From an uncultured Coriobacteriaceae bacterium (GTDB lineage Bacteria; Actinomycetota; Coriobacteriia; Coriobacteriales; Atopobiaceae): a stretch of 7,918 nucleotides of DNA. The stretch lies in assembly GCA_900552935.1 (NCBI GenBank), contig USBN01000049.1, forward strand, positions 1-7,918, written 5' to 3'. Shown in pieces: positions 1-5,394 of the stretch. Each line of letters begins with the position of its first letter. Within the stretch, counting starts at the first letter, position 1. The notes under the pieces were generated by a model. That model saw only the letters and a list, made by a program, of their open reading frames with translations. It ran no database searches and was not told the origin of the DNA. The position numbers and the translations under genes are program-made.

Positions 1-601
1 GCAGCGGGCGGGCGCCGACGGTGACGTGCCAGGCGCCTCCCCAGGCGGCGGCACAGACGTTCAGGACCGGGAAGTCCGTCGCGGAGTTGCGGAGCGCCTG
101 GAAATTGGCGGCGTAGTCATGCTTGTGGACAATCACGTGGGTGAGGATGTCGCGCTCGTAGGGCATGGAGGCGAAGGTGGCGAGGCTCACGATGCCGGCA
201 CCAACGAGCTCGACCTCCGTATCGAGGGCGAGCAGCGAGGTGAGGACGTCCGAGAAGCCAAAGCGGCCGAAGACCGAGCCGCCGACGGTGGCGCAGTTGC
301 GCATCTGCACGCCAACCACGTCCTGGACGGCATCGCGGAAGACGTTGCCAGTGGCCTCATTGAAGGCGACGTGGCGCTCGAGCTCGTGCAGCGTCACCAT
401 GGCGCCGACCACGAAGCTGTCGGGGGTTTCCTCGATCTGGTCGAGGCCGAGGTTTGACAGGTCGATCATCGTGCTGATTCGCCTGTCTTGGAGGCGCAGC
501 CAGACCCCGCCGCCGAGAACGCGATTCATGCGCCCCTTCCGGAGAAGCTCGTACGCCTCCTCTGCGGTGTCTGGACGCGCATAGTTCTTAAATTGGAGCA
601 C
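1..601 (-). CDS. FAD-binding subunit of a molybdenum hydroxylase (xanthine dehydrogenase family), 3' end missing
   Basis: The gene starts at GTG 601-599 and stays open to the left edge, giving about 200 N-terminal residues of a family usually near 270-290, so the C-terminal part lies outside the window. An AAGGAG Shine-Dalgarno lies at 606-611, four bases before the GTG. The protein opens LQFKNYARPDTAEEAYELL, then VLGGGVWLRLQDR (about residues 27-39), corresponding to the FAD-diphosphate-binding glycine loop (AGGTDL in relatives), and later RNCATVGGSVFGRFGFSDVL (about 104-123), corresponding to the RNxATxGGN...SD segment that contacts FAD. These are the FAD_binding_5 signatures of the CoxM/XdhB/YgfM family. 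The subunit passes electrons between FeS clusters and a pyridine nucleotide or other acceptor in a cytoplasmic molybdenum enzyme; the substrate cannot be read from this subunit. The molybdopterin and 2Fe-2S subunits are not in the window and may lie beyond the left edge. The family call is firm; the substrate is unknown. Confidence 0.88.
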   Translation of the reverse strand, partial: MLQFKNYARPDTAEEAYELLRKGRMNRVLGGGVWLRLQDRRISTMIDLSNLGLDQIEETPDSFVVGAMVTLHELERHVAFNEATGNVFRDAVQDVVGVQMRNCATVGGSVFGRFGFSDVLTSLLALDTEVELVGAGIVSLATFASMPYERDILTHVIVHKHDYAANFQALRNSATDFPVLNVCAAAWGGAWHVTVGARPL

Positions 602-688
602 GGTTCTCCTTCGGATGCTCTGACGCCCGCCGTGGCAATTAGCGCGCCGGGCAGGACGCCCATCTGTAGGGCCGCGCGAACATGCGAG

Positions 689-750
689 AACGGCCCCCTC
701 TTATCCTTACTCGTCAATCCTATCGGATAGAAACCGACGACGGGGCCGTT
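689..750 (-). promoter_or_regulatory. possible structured 5' leader of the FAD-subunit gene
   Basis: On the minus strand, AACGGCCCC (750-742) pairs perfectly with GGGGCCGTT (697-689), closing a region of about 62 nt. Inside it TCGTC can pair with GACGA, enclosing a small CTAT-CCG-ATAG hairpin, and an unpaired purine-rich stretch (GTAAGGATAAGAG) follows. A -10-like CATAAT at 772-767 would place a start near 760, so the structure would sit at the front of the mRNA, about 90 nt before the gene. It matches no riboswitch class I can recognise; the Moco and purine consensus cores are not seen. It could also be a weak terminator on either strand, but no good T-tract follows. Confidence 0.3.
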
Positions 751-766
751 TAACAGCAAAAATACA

Positions 767-772
767 ATTATG
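767..772 (-). promoter_or_regulatory. possible -10 element for the FAD-subunit gene
   Basis: CATAAT on the minus strand lies in the only A/T-rich patch (about 750-790) between the tandem repeat and the gene. The hexamer 17 bp upstream (TTATGT) is a poor -35. The placement is plausible, but the sequence support is weak. Confidence 0.22.
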
Positions 773-832
773 GCGTGCTAGTTTCTCCCACATAACGCCG
801 ACGATTGGCGAGAGGGTCGCGAGATGGCACGG

Positions 833-940
833 GTCGTCCGGCGTAATGTCACCCGACATAGGGTCGCCAGGCGTAAGTCGTCCGGCGTAGTGTCGCCCGA
901 CGCATGTCGCCCGGCGTAGTGTCGCCCGGCGTAAAGTCGC
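833..940. repeat. 15-bp GC-rich tandem repeat, seven copies plus a partial one
   Basis: Seven degenerate units follow the consensus GTCGCCCGGCGTAGT. They begin at 833, 848, 863, 877, 892, 906 and 921, are 14 or 15 bp long, and are followed by a partial GTCGC at 936-940. Every unit starts with GTC and carries a CCGGCG, CCGACA, CCGACG or CAGGCG core followed by a TA-containing tail (CAT in one unit). The 14-bp units rule out a conserved reading frame, so this is not a coding repeat. It lies between the terminator of the GltD-like gene and the FAD-subunit gene, and its right end abuts the terminator stem. Each unit contains short self-complementary segments such as CGCCCGGCG. The function is unknown. 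Confidence 0.85.
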
Positions 941-981
941 TTGCCCGCCGGCCCCCAGTGTTCCGCGAGCCGGCGGGCGAG
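940..981 (-). terminator. hairpin terminator of the GltD-like gene
   Basis: Arms 940-952 (CTTGCCCGCCGGC) and 969-981 (GCCGGCGGGCGAG) pair over 13 bp with one wobble and a 16-nt loop. The hairpin begins 8 bp past the TAG stop (990-992) on the minus strand. The T-tract after it is short (CGACTTTA), so intrinsic termination may be only partial. Confidence 0.6.
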
Positions 982-989
982 ATTGCGCG

Positions 990-2282
990 CTACACGTCCA
1001 TGATGCCGTGCACGTGGTGGATGTAGCCGAGCGGCTCCTTCTCGACCTCGCCGGCGGCGGCCTTGGCGTCGAGGTACTCGAGCATGGACTCGGCGACGCG
1101 CTTGGCGCCCTCGACGGCATGAACGACGGTCTTGGAGCCCGTCACCACGTCACCTGCGGCAAACACGCCATCAACCGTGGTCATGCCACGGTCGTCGGTG
1201 AGGAGCAGGCCCCGCTCCCCACCCTCGAGGCCAGGCGTCGTGAGGATGAGCTTGTTCTTTGGGCCCTGGCTGATGCAGATGATCGTGGAGTCCGCGTCGT
1301 ACTGGACGAGGTCATTGTCGAAGCCGATGACGTTGTCCTCCTCGTCAAAGATGGCGCGCTTGAAGACGGGACCGTCCTCCGTAAGCATCGTGATTGCCCT
1401 GCCGTAGGCGACCTCGGCACCTTCGAGCTCGGCATATGCGAGTTCGTCCGGGCTGGCGGTGACTTCCTTCGAGCGCGAGTACATGGTCACGTGGCGGGCG
1501 CCGCGGCGAAGCGCCGTACGCGCGACGTCGACCGCGGAGTTTCCCACGCCGATGATGGCGACCGTCTCGCCCAACTCGAAGGCCGTCGGGTCCGCAAGGT
1601 AGTCGACCGAGAAGTGCACGTTAGCGAGAGACTCGCCACGCATGCCGAGGGTTCGCGGGCGCCAGACGCCAGTGCCCACGAAGACGCACTCGTAGCCGTC
1701 ACGGAAAAGGTCGCGAATCTCGAGGGCGCCGCCGATCGTCGTGTTTGCGCGGAACATGATGCCCATGTCCGCCATGCGCTTCGCGTAGCGATCGAGAACG
1801 GAGCTCGGAAGGCGAAACTCCGGGATGCCGTAGCGCATGACGCCGCCGATGCGCTCCTTCGAGTCGAAGACCGTGACGCCGTAGCCCTCATGAGCGAGCT
1901 TCACGGCAACCGTGATGCCCGCGGGCCCGGCCCCGATGACGGCAACCGAGCGACCGTTGGCAGGCTTGCGCTCGATCTGCATACGCTCGAGGTAGAGGTC
2001 TGAGATGAAGTTCTCGATGGCGGAGAAGTGAACGGGAGTGTCCTTGCGGCCACGGATGCAATGGCCCTCGCACTGGCCCTCGTGATTGCACACCGTGGAG
2101 CACACGACGGAGAGCGGGTTGTTCTCAAAGAGCATCGCTCCGGCCTCGTTGAGCTTGCCGTCCTTGAACAAACGAATAACCTCGGGGATGTTGGTGGAGA
2201 CGGGGCAGCCCTTCTGACACATGGGGTTCTTGCACTGGAGACAACGGTCCGCTTCTTCGATGATATGGATTGCCACGGGCAC
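990..2282 (-). CDS. GltD/NfnB-like FeS flavoprotein, NAD(P)-dependent oxidoreductase
   Basis: This 430-residue protein has the layout of the glutamate synthase small subunit family. The N-terminal ferredoxin-like module carries two Cys groups, C14-x2-C17-x4-C22-x3-C26 and C61-x3-C65-x5-C71-x3-C75, for two 4Fe-4S clusters. Next come the FAD dinucleotide fold GAGPAG (117-122), the NAD(P)H fold GVGNSA (245-250) and the C-terminal FAD contact VFAAGD (373-378). The family moves electrons from NAD(P)H through FAD to FeS clusters, or the reverse. No GltB glutamine amidotransferase or NfnA partner is in the window, so glutamate synthase activity should not be assumed; it could feed another enzyme, such as the molybdenum hydroxylase whose FAD subunit is the next gene on this strand. 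The start is GTG 2282, with a GGAAAGG ribosome site just upstream. It follows glycerate kinase by 93 bp and may be co-transcribed with it. Confidence 0.88.
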   Translation of the reverse strand: MPVAIHIIEEADRCLQCKNPMCQKGCPVSTNIPEVIRLFKDGKLNEAGAMLFENNPLSVVCSTVCNHEGQCEGHCIRGRKDTPVHFSAIENFISDLYLERMQIERKPANGRSVAVIGAGPAGITVAVKLAHEGYGVTVFDSKERIGGVMRYGIPEFRLPSSVLDRYAKRMADMGIMFRANTTIGGALEIRDLFRDGYECVFVGTGVWRPRTLGMRGESLANVHFSVDYLADPTAFELGETVAIIGVGNSAVDVARTALRRGARHVTMYSRSKEVTASPDELAYAELEGAEVAYGRAITMLTEDGPVFKRAIFDEEDNVIGFDNDLVQYDADSTIICISQGPKNKLILTTPGLEGGERGLLLTDDRGMTTVDGVFAAGDVVTGSKTVVHAVEGAKRVAESMLEYLDAKAAAGEVEKEPLGYIHHVHGIMDV

Positions 2283-2294
2283 GCACCCTTTCCT

Positions 2295-2315
2295 CGAGTC
2301 GCATCATGCGGCTCG
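2295..2315. repeat. imperfect palindrome next to the ribosome site of the GltD-like gene
   Basis: CGAGTCGCAT (2295-2304) and ATGCGGCTCG (2306-2315) are reverse complements except at one position, around a central C2305. The element lies directly upstream of, and touches, the Shine-Dalgarno region of the GltD-like gene (2287-2294, minus strand). It could be an operator, or an RNA hairpin affecting translation. Confidence 0.4.
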
Positions 2316-2337
2316 CTTAGGTTGTCTACTTTTCCGT

Positions 2338-2343
2338 GGTCAA
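2338..2343 (-). promoter_or_regulatory. possible -35 box of the GltD-like gene
   Basis: TTGACC on the minus strand, about 55 bp before the GTG start, resembles a -35 box. No good -10 is found at 16-18 bp spacing (the region reads CTAAGC), so this is tentative; the gene may instead depend on read-through from glycerate kinase. Confidence 0.2.
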
Positions 2344-2375
2344 CTTTAACATGACAAATCAAGGCTGCGAGCGAG

Positions 2376-3539
2376 TCAGGGCCTCGACACACGACATGCA
2401 CGAGTCCCGAGCAAGAACGCGCGCGCCACGGACTCCCCTGCGATGGGTAACAGCGTCGCGGCGTCCGCCATGCACTCCTCCAGCGTCGAAGGCCCGATGA
2501 CAGCAGGGACCACGAGGTCAATACCACTCTCATAGACCTCGCCAAGGTCCTCGGCGCGCCCGCCCACAACCGCCACGACGGGAATCCCCCTCGCCTTGGC
2601 ACGGCGAGCAACGCCCACGGGAGCCTTGCCAAACGCGGACTGTGCGTCCATGTGTCCCTCGCCAGTGATAACAAGGTCAGCTCCTTCGAGAGCCTGGTCT
2701 ATATGGATGGCATCAAGCACGAACTCGATGCCGCGCTCGACACGCGCGCCGCAAAATGCCGTTAGCGCCGCACCGAGGCCGCCGGCAGCGCCCGCTCCCG
2801 GTACGGCGTCGATGTCACGCCCGCATATGGCTTCGAGCATGCGCGCGTAGGAGCGCATCCAGGAATCAGCGGCAGCCACGTCGCGGACGTCGATGCCCTT
2901 CTGGGGACCATATATCGCGACGGCGCCAGAGGGGCCCGTCAGGGGATTCGTGACATCCGTTATGGCAACGATTTCCGTATCCGCCAGCCTCGGGTCGAGG
3001 CCCGCAAGATCGATACGAGCGAGGTCTCTGAGACCAGAAAGCCCCGGGGCGACATCCTCCCCGTTCGCGTTGAGAAAGCGAGCCCCAAGGGCTTTGGCCA
3101 TGCCGGAGCCGCCGTCGCTCGTGGCGGATCCGCCGAGACCCACGTAGATGTGACGGACGCCAGCATCCAGGGCGTCGCCTATGAGCTGGCCCACGCCGTA
3201 CGATGAGGCAAGCAGGGCGTTCGAGCGATTCTGCTCCACGAGCGTGATCCCCGCCGCCTCCGCCATCTCGATGACAGCGGAGTCTCGGCCGAAGAGCCCG
3301 TAGCGGGCACGGACGGGTTCACCGAGAGGACCAAGAACGTCAGCTTCACGAATCTCGCCGTTCCGAGCGGCAATGACGGCATCCACCGTACCCTCCCCGC
3401 CGTCAGCGATAGCCAGGCGCTTGACGCTCGCCTGCGGAAGAACCCTACGAATGCCCCGCTCGATGAGCTCAGCCACACGAAAGCTCGACGCAGAGCCCTT
3501 GAACGAGTCAGACGCGATGAGAATGGAAGGCTCGGACAC
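2376..3539 (-). CDS. garK: glycerate kinase, type 1 (GarK/GlxK family)
   Basis: This cytoplasmic enzyme phosphorylates D-glycerate with ATP, normally giving 2-phosphoglycerate in this family, and so feeds glycerate into lower glycolysis. At 387 residues it matches the usual ~380. Family motifs are present in order: DSFKGS (11-16), ADGGEGT (45-51), GLGGSATSDGGSGM (134-147), DVTNPLTGPSGA (195-206), a glycine-rich GAGAAGGLGAAL (about 249-260) and ITGEGHMD (about 290-297). The start is GTG 3539-3537 with AAAGGA at 3547-3552, seven bases upstream; the DSFKGS motif so close to the N-terminus supports it. It is divergent from the ABC transporter genes, and a perfect palindrome lies in its probable leader. 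The C-terminal ~15 residues (LLGTRACRVSRP) look non-conserved. No glycerate or glyoxylate pathway gene is adjacent. The symbol is by family; glxK is an equally fair name. Confidence 0.93.
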   Translation of the reverse strand: MSEPSILIASDSFKGSASSFRVAELIERGIRRVLPQASVKRLAIADGGEGTVDAVIAARNGEIREADVLGPLGEPVRARYGLFGRDSAVIEMAEAAGITLVEQNRSNALLASSYGVGQLIGDALDAGVRHIYVGLGGSATSDGGSGMAKALGARFLNANGEDVAPGLSGLRDLARIDLAGLDPRLADTEIVAITDVTNPLTGPSGAVAIYGPQKGIDVRDVAAADSWMRSYARMLEAICGRDIDAVPGAGAAGGLGAALTAFCGARVERGIEFVLDAIHIDQALEGADLVITGEGHMDAQSAFGKAPVGVARRAKARGIPVVAVVGGRAEDLGEVYESGIDLVVPAVIGPSTLEECMADAATLLPIAGESVARAFLLGTRACRVSRP

Positions 3540-3561
3540 CGGAGGATCCTTTCCCTATGGC

Positions 3562-3596
3562 ATGGTTGACAAAGGGACAGTCCCTTTGTCAACCAT
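3562..3596. repeat. perfect 17-bp palindrome, AAAGGGACAGTCCCTTT family, copy 1
   Basis: ATGGTTGACAAAGGGAC (3562-3578) and GTCCCTTTGTCAACCAT (3580-3596) are exact reverse complements around A3579. As RNA it would form a ~16-bp hairpin with a 3-nt loop. It lies between two divergent genes, about 10 bp upstream of the glycerate kinase ribosome site, so it is in a leader rather than at a gene end. It shares its core with the element at 6195-6227. Both look like members of a dispersed REP-type palindrome family. Confidence 0.85.
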
Positions 3597-3638
3597 TGTG
3601 CACCTCTTTCTGTTAACACGACCGTTACTAAGAACGCG

Positions 3639-3667
3639 TTGTGTCACGCACTTTAGTCTGCTAAAGT
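3639..3667 (+). promoter_or_regulatory. candidate promoter of the ABC transporter operon
   Basis: TTGTGT (3639-3644) and TAAAGT (3662-3667) are separated by 17 bp. The -10 is the right half of the first operator-like palindrome. An alternative pair is TTGTCA (3670-3675) with TAAAGT (3691-3696), but its 15-bp spacing is short. In either case the palindromes would overlap the polymerase site, which fits repression. Confidence 0.35.
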
Positions 3668-3698
3668 CCTTGTCAGCAACTTTAGCAGACTAAAGTGC
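3648..3698. promoter_or_regulatory. double operator-like inverted repeat upstream of the ABC transporter
   Basis: The arms GCACTTTAGTCTGCTAAAGT (3648-3667) and ACTTTAGCAGACTAAAGTGC (3679-3698) are perfect 20-bp reverse complements with an 11-bp spacer. Each arm also contains an 18-bp palindrome, ACTTTAGNNNNCTAAAGT, at 3650-3667 and 3679-3696. The two centres are 29 bp apart, near three helical turns, which suits cooperative binding by two dimers. It ends 52 bp before the start codon of the binding-protein gene. I cannot name the regulator from the sequence; MarR-, TetR- and DtxR-type repressors bind sites of this general shape. Confidence 0.6.
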
Positions 3699-3750
3699 CA
3701 AGGGACGCCACGCAGACGCTCGGCGTCACCGGCACCCCAAGGAGGCTCAC

Positions 3751-4623
3751 ATGCGCACCAACGACTCCATCTCTCGCCGTCAGTTCCTCTCCCTCGCAGG
3801 CGGCATCGCCGCCGTCTGCGGCCTCGGCCTCGTCGGCTGCGGCGCTGGCTCCGGCTCCGCGACGACGGCCGGCGCAGCCAGCACCACGGCAGAGGCCGCC
3901 GATGACTCCGCGAACATCACCAAACTGACCGTCGGCTTCGACCAGGAGTACCCGCCCTACGGCTTCGTCGGCGACGACGGCCAATTCACCGGCTTCGACC
4001 TCGACCTCGCCGCCGAGGTGTGCCGCCGAAACAGCTGGGAGATCGAGTTCGAGCCGATCGACTGGGACGCCAAGGACACCCAGCTCAACTCCGGCGTGAT
4101 CACCTGCATCTGGAACGGCTTCACCATGGAGGGCCGCGAGGATGACTACACCTTCTCCGCGCCCTACATGAAGAACGGCCAGGTCGTCGTCGTGAAGAAG
4201 GACTCTGGCATCTCCGGCCTCGACGACCTCGCGGGCAAGAACGTCATCACCCAGACCGACTCCGCCGCCCTCGAGGTCCTGCAGGGCGACAAGGCGGACC
4301 TCGCGTCGACGTTCGCCGGCCTCGAGACCATCGGCGACTACAACACCGCGTTCATGCAGCTCGAGTCCGGCGCCGTCGACGCCGTTGCCTGCGACCTCTC
4401 CATCGCCGAGTACCAGCTCTCCGCAAAACCCGACGCCTATACCAAGCTTGACGAGGACCTCTCCACCGAGAACTACGCCGTGGGCTTCAAGAAGGGCTCC
4501 CAGGCCCTCGCCGACAAGGTCACCGAGACCCTCAAGGCCATGGACGCGGACGGCTTCGTCAAGGACCTCTGCGAGAAGTACGCGAGCTACGGCATCTCCT
4601 ATGAGAACTGGGAGCTCAAGTAG
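3751..4623 (+). CDS. polar amino-acid ABC transporter, substrate-binding lipoprotein with Tat-type signal
   Basis: This 290-residue extracellular solute-binding protein belongs to family 3 (SBP_bac_3; relatives HisJ, GlnH, FliY). The N-terminus has a twin-arginine signal, S8-R-R-Q-F-L13, a hydrophobic stretch (about 14-28) and a lipobox LVGC with C30 as the lipidated cysteine, so it is probably exported folded and anchored outside the membrane. A Ser/Ala/Thr/Gly-rich linker spans 31-55. The mature domain begins LTVGFDQEYPPYGFV (59-73), then GFDLDLAAEV (81-90), and R129 in the GREDDYTFSAPY segment sits where family members bind the substrate carboxylate. The specific amino acid cannot be read. 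AAGGAGG at 3739-3745 fixes the ATG. It is the first gene of an operon with the permease and ATPase that follow, and a double operator-like repeat precedes it. Confidence 0.93.
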   Translation: MRTNDSISRRQFLSLAGGIAAVCGLGLVGCGAGSGSATTAGAASTTAEAADDSANITKLTVGFDQEYPPYGFVGDDGQFTGFDLDLAAEVCRRNSWEIEFEPIDWDAKDTQLNSGVITCIWNGFTMEGREDDYTFSAPYMKNGQVVVVKKDSGISGLDDLAGKNVITQTDSAALEVLQGDKADLASTFAGLETIGDYNTAFMQLESGAVDAVACDLSIAEYQLSAKPDAYTKLDEDLSTENYAVGFKKGSQALADKVTETLKAMDADGFVKDLCEKYASYGISYENWELK

Positions 4624-4676
4624 TCAAGGCTCGCCGGCTCGGAACTCCGCGGGACACCGCACAAAACATCCGGCAT

Positions 4677-4712
4677 GCGCCGGCGGCGCCATATCCCAGG
4701 CACCGCCGGCGC
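4677..4712 (+). promoter_or_regulatory. GC-rich hairpin between binding-protein and permease genes
   Basis: GCGCCGGCGG (4677-4686) pairs perfectly with CCGCCGGCGC (4703-4712). After one mismatch, GCC/GGC (4688-4690/4699-4701) extends the stem, leaving an 8-nt loop. It lies in the 108-bp gap, 53 bp past the stop of the binding-protein gene and 19 bp before the permease start. No T-tract follows, so it is more likely an mRNA-stabilising or partial-attenuation hairpin than a full terminator. It would favour excess binding protein. Confidence 0.55.
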
Positions 4713-4731
4713 GAACGGTACAGGAGGCACT

Positions 4732-5385
4732 ATGGACATAGCAACGATGACGGGCATGCTGATACAGGGCTTTGGCGTGTCGCTCAAGCTCTTTATGCTC
4801 ACGCTCATCGGAGCCATCCCCCTGGGCATACCGGTAGCCCTCGCCCGAATGAGCCGTCTGCGACCGCTGGCGCTGCTCGCGCGGGCGTTCATAAGCGTGC
4901 TGCGCGGCACGCCCCTCATGCTGCAGATGTTCGCCATCTACTTCTCCCCTTATTACGTCTTCGGCATTCAACTCACGCCGGACTCCAAATGGCATGCCTG
5001 CGTCGTGGCGTTCATCGTCAACTATGCCGCGTACTTCGCGGAGATCTACCGCTCGGGCATCCAGTCCATACCGCGCGGACAGTATGAGGCTGCCGAGGTT
5101 CTCGGCTATTCGAGTGGTCAGACGTTCTTCCGCATCGTCCTCCCCCAGGTTGCCAAGCGCATCCTCCCCGCCATGGGAAACGAGGTCATCACCCTCGTGA
5201 AGGACACCTCGCTCGCCTTCTCCATCGGAGTCGCCGAGATGTTCTCCACCGCCAAGGCGCTCGTGGCGTCACAGGTGAGCATGGTGCCGTTTGCCATCGC
5301 CGCGCTCTTCTACTGGGTGTTCAACTTCCTGGTGGAGGTCGCGCTTGGCGTACTCGAGAAGAAACTCGACTACTACCACGACTAG
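4732..5385 (+). CDS. polar amino-acid ABC transporter, inner-membrane permease (HisM/GlnP type)
   Basis: This 217-residue membrane protein forms the translocation channel of the importer, probably as a homodimer because only one permease gene is present. Hydrophobic segments lie at about 9-37, 61-79, 89-106, 150-170 and 180-206. RGTPLMLQ (58-65) is a hallmark of the polar amino-acid permease family. The cytoplasmic EAA loop that docks on the ATPase is YEAAEVLGYSSGQTFFRIVL (118-137), followed by P138-Q139. I chose ATG 4732 because AGGAGG lies at 4722-4727 and the protein then begins like its relatives; an in-frame ATG at 4675 would add 19 Arg/Gly-rich residues, lies inside the intergenic hairpin, and has no ribosome site. 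The TAG stop is part of the Shine-Dalgarno of the next gene, so the two are translationally linked. Confidence 0.93.
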   Translation: MDIATMTGMLIQGFGVSLKLFMLTLIGAIPLGIPVALARMSRLRPLALLARAFISVLRGTPLMLQMFAIYFSPYYVFGIQLTPDSKWHACVVAFIVNYAAYFAEIYRSGIQSIPRGQYEAAEVLGYSSGQTFFRIVLPQVAKRILPAMGNEVITLVKDTSLAFSIGVAEMFSTAKALVASQVSMVPFAIAALFYWVFNFLVEVALGVLEKKLDYYHD

Positions 5386-5394
5386 GAGGCTTCG

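Noticed and set aside
26..457. Plus-strand open frame of 143 codons at the left end
   Set aside because: It is the antisense shadow of the FAD-subunit gene, which has clear family motifs on the minus strand.
526..759. Minus-strand TTG-started frame overlapping the FAD-subunit leader
   Set aside because: It is in a different frame from the FAD subunit, overlaps its start, and matches no family; the region is better read as a leader.
833..940. Reading the tandem repeat as a CRISPR array
   Set aside because: The units are contiguous 14-15 bp copies with no unique spacers, and no cas gene is present.
707..1120. Minus-strand frame translating the tandem repeat
   Set aside because: Repeat units of 14 and 15 bp shift the frame, the product is low-complexity, and it overlaps the end of the GltD-like gene.
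1008..2003. Plus-strand open frame of 331 codons
   Set aside because: It is antisense to the GltD-like gene. Long shadow frames are expected in high-G+C coding DNA, and no domain is recognisable in it.
1901..2674. Minus-strand frame of 257 codons spanning the glycerate kinase/GltD junction
   Set aside because: It lies in the wrong frame of two well-supported genes and has an Arg/Ser-rich shadow composition.
4675..4731. N-terminal extension of the permease from ATG 4675
   Set aside because: It has no ribosome site and is Arg/Gly-rich, and it lies in the intergenic hairpin; ATG 4732 has a good AGGAGG.
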